Assembly (NCBI GenBank): GCA_947623455.1
Contig: OX392534.1
Span: 6,706,001-6,770,000 of the forward strand
Origin: Mimachlamys varia
Taxonomy: Eukaryota; Mollusca; Bivalvia; Pectinida; Pectinidae
Direction of reading: 5' to 3'
Length of the DNA stretch: 64,000 nt
A program made the translations under genes and the position numbers. The notes under the pieces were generated by a model. That model worked only from the letters and a program-made list of their open reading frames with translations, did no database searches and was not told where the DNA came from. The number at the start of each line of letters is the position of its first letter. The stretch's first letter is position 1. This document shows, in pieces, positions 1 through 11,100 of this stretch.

Positions 1-345
1 TATTCAGAATGAGGTACATGTAATACATGTTATTATGTAAAATTATTCAGAATGAGGTTATTCACATAACTATGCAAAATATCAAAATTGTGGTAATACA
101 CATAATTAACATAAAACCTCAAAATTGAGGTAATACCCATACTTACATTAAATCTCAAAATTTAGGTAAAACATGTAACTACGTTAAATCTCAAAATTGA
201 GGTAATATATGTAATTACATAAGATCTCAAGGTTGAGGTAATATATGTAATTACATAAGATCTCAAAATTGAGGTAATACATGTAATTGCATAAGATCTC
301 AAGGTTGAGGTGATAATGTAATTACACAAAATCTTAAGATTGAGA
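1..345. repeat. 36-bp minisatellite, diverged
   Basis: About nine copies of a unit like AAGATCTCAAAATTGAGGTA followed by ATATATGTAATTACAT. The array continues past the left edge and lies in the SLC37A3-like gene beyond its last visible exon. Confidence 0.8.
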
Positions 346-604
346 TTATAAATGCAAACTATCAAGATACGTTCCTCCTCTTGTTTTATTTGCTTTTGAA
401 TAAATGTATTGCAATCCAAGAAACATTCTACAAAAAAATATTTTGACTTCTGTTTCATAGAATATCTGTTACTCAACAAAAAATTTCTTGATTCAAAAAC
501 ACAGTTTGAAGTGAAACTACAGCAATTTTGATCTATAATATATTTGAATTAAATTGATGGAGTAAAATAATCGGAATCTTAAATTATACAGTAAATCAAC
601 TTAC

Positions 605-3600
605 CAACATCTTTTGGGGAAGGCACTAATGCAAAGAAATTTAAGATTCCCCCTGCAAATAACACTGAGGACGGAACAAGGAACGCATACTGAAAGTAGA
701 AAAGGAAAATAATGAAATGGTGCAGATCATGTTATCTAATATTGAATTGTTCAATGATTTAAATGTTAAAAAACTATTATTGACTTTGCTAGTTTAAGTA
801 CCCTTAACTCTATTCAATTTGATACAATATAAACACATACTGTATATATTAAACAGCCTAATTATCCATAACATAAAAGGGGTTTAAAAATTTGGTAAAA
901 CCAGAGGCTGTGCCAAGTGCTTAGCCAAATAAATCTAATGTATAATTCCTACACCCTTGGGCATGAAAGAGTATTTCTCTCTCATTCCAACTACCAGGAT
1001 AAGCTGATAAATCATGAAAATATGATTGGGCTGGCTACCATTTTAAAAATATCAACTTCTCCCTCCCCTTTTTGGTAATGAATCAGTCACTGACTCAGCA
1101 GAATTTCCCATACCCTAATTTGCAAACATAGTAATTTATAAGTATATATTACCCTAATTTGCAAACATAGTAAGTATATATTACCCTAATTTGCAAACAT
1201 AATAAGTATATATTACCCTAATTCGCAAACATAGTAAGTATATATTACCCTAATTTGCAAACATAGTAAGTATATATTACCCTAATTTGCAAACAAAGTA
1301 AGTATATAGTACCCTAATTTGCAAACATAGTAAGTATTTATTACCCATAAGTATATATTATAAGATATTTTAATTTCATCACATTGTATTTACGGCATTG
1401 CTGCATGGGAACTCATGATGTCATATTATTGTTTAGACATTTCCACGTCATGTAACATAAAATTGGGTGTCTTTCCCTCGACAGCTCTATCTTACATATC
1501 CAAAAACGTGAGAATACCACAAATTGTCATTTTTCTATCCTGCACTAGTTTTGATTGTTATGGATAAAAAATAAGACATCATCAGATATAAGGAATCTGA
1601 ATTTAAAACTCAAAGGTGACCGATATAAATATTCGACTTACATCATACCCGTACTCCAACACTGAGGAAACCATGAGGGCGCCGATGATGTTACCAACCG
1701 AGGCACAAGCACTCCACAAACCAAGCACGAACCCTCGACTGTCAACACAAAATTATTTAAGTTTAATTCTAGTACAGTTTGTATGTAGGCAATTAAGTAA
1801 AAATGTATAAGCAAAATCATATAACATTAAAGGGGCATCCCGCGAAAGTAAGCTTTTTTTCATATTTTTTTTTCAAAATATTACATACACATATCGAGTG
1901 GGTATTCTTATGGACTACGATGATCGGATTTTGCTGATATGTATTCATAAAATAAATAATTTCAAAATAACTAGTGGAATTCCAAAATGACTGGCCAGAC
2001 GCCTGGATTGGGATTTCCACCTACCAACGCATGTGCAGCGAGCGCCGTTTCCATTGTAAACACTCTATCTGGTATTATCGTTACACCACGATTAGACCTA
2101 ACTACTAAGCGAAAAGTTGCCGAATGGTCAAAATATGACGCAAGACTGCGTTACAAAATCATATTGAGAGATGGGAAGTATTCAAAGGAGAAACTACCTG
2201 CTCTATTACGTGTATGTTACATATTTCTTCTGTGTAACGGTAACATGCACAAATAAAGCTTTGATTTGGTTTTGGGGCTACCCAAGGGGAAACTGTTTCA
2301 GTCTTCTGTTGTATAAATGCGTGTGTAATATTAAACTTAAAAGTGTGTTTTATGATATTCCCTTTATAAAATCTGATGTTCCAGTAAAACAGTATGATTT
2401 AATTATAATAGCTGGAAAGAAAGACATTTTCAAAAACAATATATATCATAACAGAAAAATTTGTTTGATTACGTTGTAAAACGGGACGTGCCACCGAGGT
2501 ACATACGGCTTCAATTTGGACAAAAGGAATAAAAAAATATGTTGTCACGCGTAAAAAAAAAATGATATTCATACTAATCTATAAATTAGTGAAGGTACAA
2601 ATATCATTGGGTTGCGACCCCGGTATTGAATTTGATATGGAAATATACATAATGGGAAAAAAAATACCCAAAGTTATACAACATATACATATGTATATTC
2701 CATTCCTGCAGTTTTTTTTAAAAGGTCATCGTCCCTTTACAAGACGCCAAAAAAGATGTAAAAGAAAGCGGAATTATCATAACATATTAATAACGGGTAG
2801 TTATAAGTGTTTCAACAGTTCCAAATCTGATATACGTATACATTTTATGCATGTAGTCATGCTTTGTGTTATATGAGTGTATGGACTTCAATATTCGCAT
2901 TCCGTGATAGTGTTAACGTATGAAGACGCTGAAAGTTGGATAGATTTTAAATGAATATGAATGTACATTGTATATATAGAGATAGTCTGAAAAAAAATCC
3001 TCAAGACGTTGAATTGTAAAAAAAATCGCAAACATTTCATATTTTTTTTGTACTTTTCAATACATGCTACATACATTTTATAAAATCATCTGAAAAGTTG
3101 GGTTCGTGAATATTACCTTTTACATAAATTAAGGTTTGTACTATGGCCGTATTCCGTACCCATGTGTACCGGTCTCGGTCAGGTAAATATAATATAGACA
3201 ATTCCTGGTGTCGATATATGGTGCCTATATGCCGACAATTATTCTTCATTTGAATATCGGTATGTGTGCAATTGATGTTTTATTTTAATGTGAATATGAT
3301 TCAATAAGTTATACACGGACTGTTTCATCAGCCGTATACATTACGCGAGGGGACCTCCTGTATGGCCCCTGCCGGCAAACCGATCGGCACACCTGTCACG
3401 TGGTGTCATCTCCGCTATTTTTATCAGGGCTTTCCCGGGGAATGCGATTTTGCAAGTGGTCAATATAGACATTTTTAATGAACTTTGAATATGGGAATAA
3501 CAGTAAAGTATGATTAGTGGTGCAGACGCCATGTATATTCAAGAACAGGCATTTAGGCTTTCGCGGGATGCCCTTTTAACTGGACCAAAAATAATAATCT

Positions 3601-6600
3601 CTGACACTCACCTTGACCTTCCAAACCAGTTGCCCATGACAGCTACTACGGTAGGCCACCCTGTGGACTGTAGTAGGCCGTTCAGGATCCATATCAGCAC
3701 ATACATGTACTTGTTGTAGAAATGTATCCACTCAAACAGGCATCCAAAGATAAAGACCTGGCAGAGAAAAAATATCAAATGAGCACATAATTATACCTCA
3801 TTAAATATTTGTATATCTGATAAATATAATGTTTACTTGTATACATTTCCAATTTTAAGACCAGAACACATCCAGCATGTGCAACACAAGATAAATGATT
3901 TTTTTTCTAAATCAAACCTGTCTTCAAAGAGTATGATTTTGAATTTTAAGATATGTCCGGTTCCCACATCCCCTCCACAATTGAAGTGCCAACCCTCTGC
4001 TTACAAAGATTTTGTCCCTTTGTTAAAAGCTACTCCAGGCCATAATAGGTTGATATACCTTTTCCTGACAGAAATAGTGTGGAAAGATTTGCCTTTATTT
4101 CTCTCAATGAGCTTCTTCTCTTTGACACTCCAGGGGAATATCCACTATTGTTATACAACACAAGTTTTCTTCTCCAAAGGATGATCCAAAATGAATTAAA
4201 AATGCCTTTACCCATACAGCTGATAAAATTAGTTATGTACTTTTTGTGCTATTTTCCTTGATTTATTCCTAAGATTACCACACTGATTGTGTGCAATTTC
4301 AATATTTAGTATTCTAGCCAAACAATTACACCAGACAAAAATCAGTCTAAACATCCTTCATGTTATGCAGAGTGTTCTAGGTATTTGCTTTAACATTATC
4401 ATTACATGTGTATATTTATATATGCTTACACCTTCTGAACAAGAACATTTTAAAATATATGCCATCTTAAAAGTAAGACTTACACAGATTGCAGATGAAG
4501 TCATTCCAAAGGATAGCACCAATCTCAAATTGAACCTTAATAAAAAAAAACATATTTCTGTACAGGAAATCATTCATACAAGACATCAAGATTAATGAAA
4601 TTAGTTAGGTGGAAATAACTGAATAATTACTCATATTGCAAAAACAAAACCAGAAATAATTAAAGATTCATCATTCATATAAAGCATTAAGTAAACTACA
4701 TAATAAGCTGTATGTGAAATTATTCAAAGAACATCAGGATTACATTGTTCATGTATTATTTTCGAGACCTGGTAAGGCATGAGTCAAAAACTGTCTACTT
4801 TTGTAATTTATATTTCTGTCTTATATAAAATATACATTTCAAAAGTGTTTAAAATACTTTTCATATCAATTGCATAAAACACAACATCATCAGTTTTCAA
4901 TATGTGTACAGACAAGTTGAACAGCTTCAATTAGAAAAGAATGTGAAAACAGCATGAAACTCAAATTATCTCCCTTCCATTGTAGTATGAACATAAATTA
5001 TCTCCCTTCCATTGTAGCCTAATCTGTTGGGGACATCATATTTACAAAGAATTTATTTTGCATTTTAACACCATTAAATAAAATGTTGCATTAATTGATC
5101 AGATTTTGATTTACTGGAGGCTATATATTTACTTCTGTGTGTGATATTCTGTTTATACAGTGCTTGATTTTGCTAGAACTAAAGCATATTTTCGTGAAAA
5201 CTATTTTAATATACTGATTTTATTATAAAATATTTGAGTTCTTACCTGTCTCCAAGCATTCCACTGATATAAAGACCCTGAATAAGAAAAGGAATGAGAT
5301 GATACCATATATATAAGCAAATCATTTATTTCCCTCTAGAACTGAACACATACATATGTAAACTGCCTAGCTACTGTATGCTGACAAGAATAACTGATCT
5401 CTGATTGCAGTGTATTCAAATATTCACGAAACAAAAAATCTTAAATAGATTTTTCATGTTTAACAATTAAAATAACTTGGATATGAAGAAAAATCAAAAT
5501 AAACTAAAATTCATGTAATGCTGGGGATAATTTACAAATCCAAATAGACTGCGACATCATGTGTATCTTCAGTTTAAACAATATTGTATTTTATATGACA
5601 TTTCATTGGTCATATATTACAAGAACACAAAAAGAATCTTGCAAAAAGATTTTTTTTTTTAATTGTTGATACCGGTAATTAAGCTGTCTCTTTTAAAATA
5701 TATAACAATAGCAAAAAAAATGAATATCTAACAAACGTATTTTACAGCAGAGAAAATAAAATTCGAAATTATAATGTAAATCACATACAACAGCATAGGA
5801 GATCATGAAGGCTGCATCTAAAACCCCCAGAAACTCTGTATCCTCTCCGTGCTTTTGAAACAGATGATGAGAATTCCATAACTGAAAGAAACAATAAACA
5901 CAAATAAAACATTGATTTGTATTCAATTATTGGATCACAAAGTATGTGAATTCCCAAATATAATATTAAATGAGCACAACCCACAGTGACTGAAATAAAC
6001 AAATGATAATCATTGTTTCAGTTTTTGTATGTTTTCAACTGTCTTGGAATTTGTTTTTCAAGTGTAAAGTATATATCTATTGAACCTGCCATTGGAAAAA
6101 AGGCCTATAATTTAATTTGCATGGTACACTTTATAAGTACCTATAAAAACATTTTCAATAAAATGAAAGGCAAAAATCAAAGCTGATTTAAGAATGAGTT
6201 GTATCATTTAATGTGTGAAAGGAAAGTTATATACAGTTTTACAACACATATTTAAGAAAAGTTGGTTGTTAAATTATCTTGTTGATTATTATGGAATCTT
6301 ACAACAAACATTTAGTCAGAGAGGTAAATATTTCTGTATTTCCAGATCTTACATCATATGGCTGACACGTTTCATTGTTACATCGGGTCTCATTATAAAA
6401 TGACGGAGTCCATTCCTCCGACACTGTTGTCTTCACATTGCTGAAAGTCTTTCTTGTTGCATGGAAAAATGCATAACTGAAAAAAAAAAGAAGAAAAAAA
6501 CATGTTATTTTTCTGTGATACCAATAAAGTCTGTATAAAGTGATAGGAATCGGACAGCTTTTTATTATTATTTCACTGATAAAATGTCCAATTCCTATGA

Positions 6601-7574
6601 CACAGTTCTATGTGATACTAATTGTTTACTAGTGAACATGTATTTATTTGTAAAAAAATTATTAAAAAAAAAAGAACATTTGCTTTTCAGTACTGTAGGC
6701 CTATATAATCATTTATTGAAATGTCAGATACATGTGACAGTGACTGCTGGTGTAGTTTGTAAATTGTGCAAGAAAATGACTACAAAGCACTTCCTGATTC
6801 AATGTCCAGCTTTATTTAACAGCAGGGACAAGTTACTTGGCCATCTTGTAAATTATTAATGGTAAACAATTTTGTAAAATTCGACCCAATAAACAAAACG
6901 TATTGGCACTTGTTCCTTCTAGGCAGTAGTGAGATTATTGAAATGGCAGATAATGAATGGGAAAGTTGCATCACTGGAGTTGCACATTGTGTATGAAGTA
7001 CTAGTCTACATTGTAGAGGGCATGCTGTACATGTGTTAAGTTAATTCCCTACTTACAAAAACAAAAAAATGATTATCACAAATTACCAATAGAGGATTTT
7101 TCTTTCTGATCTATTGGCATTGAACTCTATGCCCATGTTTGCATTCATTATTCAAGCTACAAATGTATAATTAATTGTCAATTTTCATTTCATTTCGTAT
7201 GATATGTAATCTCTAAACTGGAGGAAATAAATAATCTGTCTGTCTGTATATAACAAAATATCTTACCTTTTATTGTATTCTTATTTGTGCAAAAGGTGAA
7301 ATTGCTATAGACAATCAACATCTTTTTTTTTATAATCGAAACATGCCTTTATCTTTATACATATATCATTGTTGCAGATTAGCATATGAGCATTTTTATA
7401 TTAACCTGCTCTAACGAATAAAGCGGGAAATTTTCATTCAAAACGCTTATTTCAAATTAACAGTACAACCATCTGTTGACATTATATAATTAGCTGTGAG
7501 CTTGTGTCATTATAGATTTCCTACCTCATGAATGTGAGAACAAAAGTGACAACATGGTAAAACGTGTACGCCAT
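605..7574 (-). CDS. SLC37A3: SLC37A3-like sugar-phosphate transporter, 5' half (8 coding exons, continues past left edge)
   Basis: Coding exons read on the minus strand: 7574-7525, 6476-6353, 5881-5789, 5277-5246, 4535-4484, 3757-3612, 1738-1642 and 689-605. All introns are GT-AG and phases join cleanly, giving about 226 residues. The last exon ends in phase 1, so the rest lies left of the window. The product is an MFS-type membrane transporter of the SLC37 family. Recognisable stretches include SYAFFHATRKTFSNVK near the N-terminus, GLYISGMLGDRFNLR, LLQSTGWPTVVAVMGNWFG and GLWSACASVGNIIG, which match SLC37A3 better than the SLC37A1/A2 members as I recall them. SLC37 proteins lie in the endoplasmic reticulum or endolysosomal membrane; SLC37A1, A2 and A4 exchange sugar phosphates for phosphate, while SLC37A3 has been tied to lysosomal bisphosphonate release. 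The start ATG at 7574 is chosen because it opens the first hydrophobic segment and is followed by a good donor. A short extra 5' coding exon cannot be excluded. Confidence 0.88.
1112..1345. repeat. 32-bp minisatellite, about 7 copies
   Basis: Unit AGTAAGTATATATTACCCTA plus ATTTGCAAACAT, nearly identical between copies. It is in an intron of the SLC37A3-like gene. Each unit contains a donor-like GTAAGT. Confidence 0.85.
1827..3579. mobile_element. TTAA-flanked DNA transposon, piggyBac-like ends, no transposase seen (1.75 kb)
   Basis: The left end reads TTAA then AGGGGCATCCCGCGAAAG. The right end on the other strand reads TTAA then AAGGGCATCCCGCGAAAG, so the terminal inverted repeats differ at one of 18 positions and both sit next to a TTAA. 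TTAA duplication is the hallmark of piggyBac-type elements. The interior has only short frames (for example 1987-2256) with no recognisable transposase, so it looks non-autonomous. It lies in the SLC37A3-like intron between the exons at 1642-1738 and 3612-3757; the right end is 33 bp from the latter's donor. Confidence 0.75.
6584..7250 (+). mobile_element. 3' fragment of a non-LTR retrotransposon (LINE)
   Basis: The frame at 6584-6859 ends with LCKKMTTKHFLIQCP, a Cys-x2-Cys...His-x4-Cys-Pro pattern common at the C-terminus of LINE polyproteins. After a frame break, SSEIIEMADNEWESC is read near 6930. The segment closes with CTGGAGGAAATAAATAATCT and a short CTGT run near 7220-7245, like a LINE 3' end. 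It is inserted in the first intron of the SLC37A3-like gene, in the opposite orientation. Confidence 0.6.
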
Positions 7575-8138
7575 TGTGATTTCCGGAGTCTTCTGACGGG
7601 GCGATTAGCCTAATACCCAAGCTCTCGGATCAGTGGAAACCAGTCACTGAAAATCTGTGCATGTGAGCCTTAATGTGCCGCTCAACAGTTCAAGTTCACC
7701 CTACGCGATTTAGCTTATCTATGGCTAATATAGGTAGATGAGTGGACACGATGGTGTCTTAACAGCTCCTTATCCCTTTTCTTCCTTCTTCAGGCAATAT
7801 AGACAACACATCGAGCTCATTATGTCCATTGTGTATTTATAATCGTGTCGCCCAATTATCACATGATTGCCATCAAAACATCATCGTCTTGGTTAGTAAG
7901 ACACTTGCTCAATATGTCATTTTCCAAGCAGGTGCGTGATAACGTTTTCATCAAAACATCGGCGTCTGGGTTAGTAAGACGCTTACTCAATATGCCGTTT
8001 TCTAAGCAGGTGCGTGATAACGTTTCCAGACCGGATGTTTACAGATTGCGAATAAAAGGTGACATGTCATAACAAAACAACAAAAAGGCCTCAGGCGGGT
8101 TTTCTTAAATACCACCTTCCGGGTTAATATGGAGAAAA
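7575..8138. promoter_or_regulatory. Divergent intergenic region between SLC37A3-like and NEK genes, with a 78-bp duplication
   Basis: The two start codons face away from each other across 564 bp, so this stretch must hold both 5' UTRs and promoters. It contains a direct duplication at 7872-7949 and 7950-8026 (ATCAAAACATCATCGTCTTG ... AAGCAGGTGCGTGATAACGT). No TATA box can be placed with confidence. Confidence 0.6.
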
Positions 8139-11100
8139 ATGGAGGACAACGGTGTTATACAGTATGAAAGATCGCTCGGAAAAGGAGCATATGGGTCTGT
8201 CTTTCTCATAAGGAATGAATTAAACGATGAAAGGGTAATAACTTTTACTAATTCACATCATGGCGGAGTCCATTGTTTTTGAACCCAACATATATAGTTT
8301 ATATACTTCGATGTCATTTCAACTTTCGATTTGTTTAATGGTCTTGTATGTCATTTATATTCGATTTCAGTTTAGCTGGACGGCCCAGTTTATTCAAAGT
8401 TGTGGGTTGTATATGTTTTTGAAATGGTCGTCCACTGTGATGATGATTCATATATAAAGCAATTCGTTATTACAAATGCTTTCTTGATTGCTAATGAGAG
8501 ATTGAGGATTATTAAGGTTGGATGTCCCATAAACATTTTCTGTTTGTAGGCATTGATAAGTTATTATTTCTATTATCAATTATTCTTAAATAGACTACTT
8601 GAAATTAAAGGAAACAAATTTTGTTTTTAGAGAGCAGGCCTATAATTTTATATCTTTAAATTGTAAATTATTCAGTTATTTTGCTGATCATGTTTACATA
8701 GAAAACACAACGAGTATATTTATATGGTAGCAACAGTGTATGCTCTTTTTTTTATAAAACATTCCATGGTTTATAATTGAATTCTGTAAATATATCTCAG
8801 ATTTTTTTTGGGCGGAAAAGAGAAGAAATTTAGGTTTTAATTATACTGGATATGTTATTCATGCAACTCAGGAAAAGCCAGATGCCAACAAAAGTAAACT
8901 GCTGTTATCATATTTAAAGTTTTTTATTTGTTTTTAAATAAATTATTATGATGTATTACATGTGTGTGACTGTGTGTCAACATTAATATTACACACACAT
9001 ATATAGCCTATATTATATGCAATGTCATTCATCATCATGTAACTGCCAATGGATTCTAATTTTTCAAGGCAAATACCAGTTTCTAAATTTAGTGAGTACA
9101 CTGTGGTATATATATAAGTGCTTATAAGATTCTATGTTAACTCAATTAAAACATTTAATATTCCTTTAAAGTATGCACTTAAAAGGATAGACTTCCAGGG
9201 GAATGAAGAAGAATGTGAACAAGCACGAAAGGAAGCGGAAATTTTGTCCAAACTTAACCATGAAAATGTGTTGAAGTACATAGAGTCATTTGAAGATGAG
9301 GATACACTCAACATTGTTACTGAGTTTTGTGAGGGGGGAGACCTGGAGGATTACTTACGAGAAAGGAAGGGGAGACAACTTGCAGAGCAACACATCACTT
9401 TGTGGATTTACCAGACCATTCTGGGGCTGCAGGTGTGTATGAAAACCTCATGTGATGATAACCTATTGTTGTCTACTTCAACTAGCTATAGTGCATGTAG
9501 GAAAACAATTGATAAGAGGAAGTATTTTGAATTCAAATGTGATTCTATGATACATACCTACATGTATGTTGTTTGAACAGTCAATGTTTAAATTTCTTCC
9601 TTATATCTACATTTTTTATGTGACTGTACTAGTACTGTACTACATGTGTAGTGATGTAAATTCTTGATTTTACAATTCAAGATTGAATTACAGTAATATT
9701 TCCTTGTGAAGTTTTTTTTTTTTAATTTTATTTTTATTGGAATATATAATGAAAAAATGTAGTCTGCAACTGTGAAATTCATGTACAAACAATCTAGATC
9801 TAGCTGGCAATGTTTAGGGAAAATTATTGTAAGTTGGAAGTGTTATCAGATGAAAGTTAATGTGAAATGTTTTATATACCCCGATATATATATTCTTACA
9901 TTTTGAAAGGTGATTTTTGTCTAAATGTGAGTTGTGGTATTGGTTTAAGTTTTAAGATTGTGCATTTTTTGTTATAAGGCACCAAAGTGATGATAAGTGT
10001 TAATGTTGTATATTTTGCATTACAGTACATCCACGAGAAAAATATTTTGCACAGGGATCTAAAGACCAAAAATCTGTTTTTGACAGACAGTTTGAATATC
10101 AAAGTTGGAGATTTGGGCATTGCAAAGTGAGTGTAAAAAGCTTCTGAAATAAACAAAATTATTCAGTTATATCCATCTCAAAGGTCTTAGTGTAGTATGT
10201 GTAAACATACATTAACATATATTGTGCATAAATTGATATATTAAAATACATTTTATTTGTCATTTTGATCTTGATGATATTCATTTGAAATTCACTTTTA
10301 TGTATTTGCATTCCATTTGATATTGTGGTTAATAAGATGATGAGTGATCTTGATGATATTCATTTGAAATTCACTTTTATGTATTTGCATTCCATTTGAT
10401 ATTTTGGTTAAGATGATGAGTTTTTGAGATGTGTAGTTCCTTGTGAAAGCACAGACCAATCTAACTGTGTAGTGAAGGTAACTATGACCTTTCTGCTGAC
10501 TTTTAGGGTTTTAGAAGGTGAGAAAGCGAAAGCTATGACATTTGTGGGAACTCTGACCTACATGAGCCCGGAACAGTTTCAGCATAAGCCATACAACCAT
10601 AAGGTATTGAATTATAGTGTATTTACTTTTGATTAATCCATTAGTTCATTAAACTTATCATTATTCAATTTTTTTTTTAAATAGAATGGTTTTCACATTA
10701 CTAGTGTCTCTTTTAAATTTTACATACAATAAAGTGATATTGGAAAAACAACTAAATAACAGAAAATTAATCCAATTTATCTCAATGTTAATGATTTTGC
10801 TATAGGCTGATGTTTGGAGTTTCGGATGCTGTGCCTTTGAAATGGTGGCGTTACGTAGGGCCTTCAATAATGCTGTTTTGTTCAAAAATGTACAAGATAT
10901 CCAAAATGGAAAGGTGAGATCTTGATGAATATCAGGACATTGTATTAGATTTCAATGGAATACTAAGACTTTCGTTTAAAAGGTATATAATTCAATGTTT
11001 GTATATAAGTTGGTTTTTGTTTTTTGATAAAAATTGTTAACCAGGTAATTGTAGATATAATCAGTATGCCTCGTAAAAATGTTTTTCACTTTCCTGATTT

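Noticed and set aside
1987..2256. Possible transposase in the TTAA element
   Set aside because: The 89-residue product shows no DDE-type or other transposase motif that I can recognise.
7845..8072. 75-residue frame with an internal repeat in the divergent promoter
   Set aside because: It is produced by the 78-bp duplication, which is 26 codons long. No conserved motif and it would sit in the promoter.
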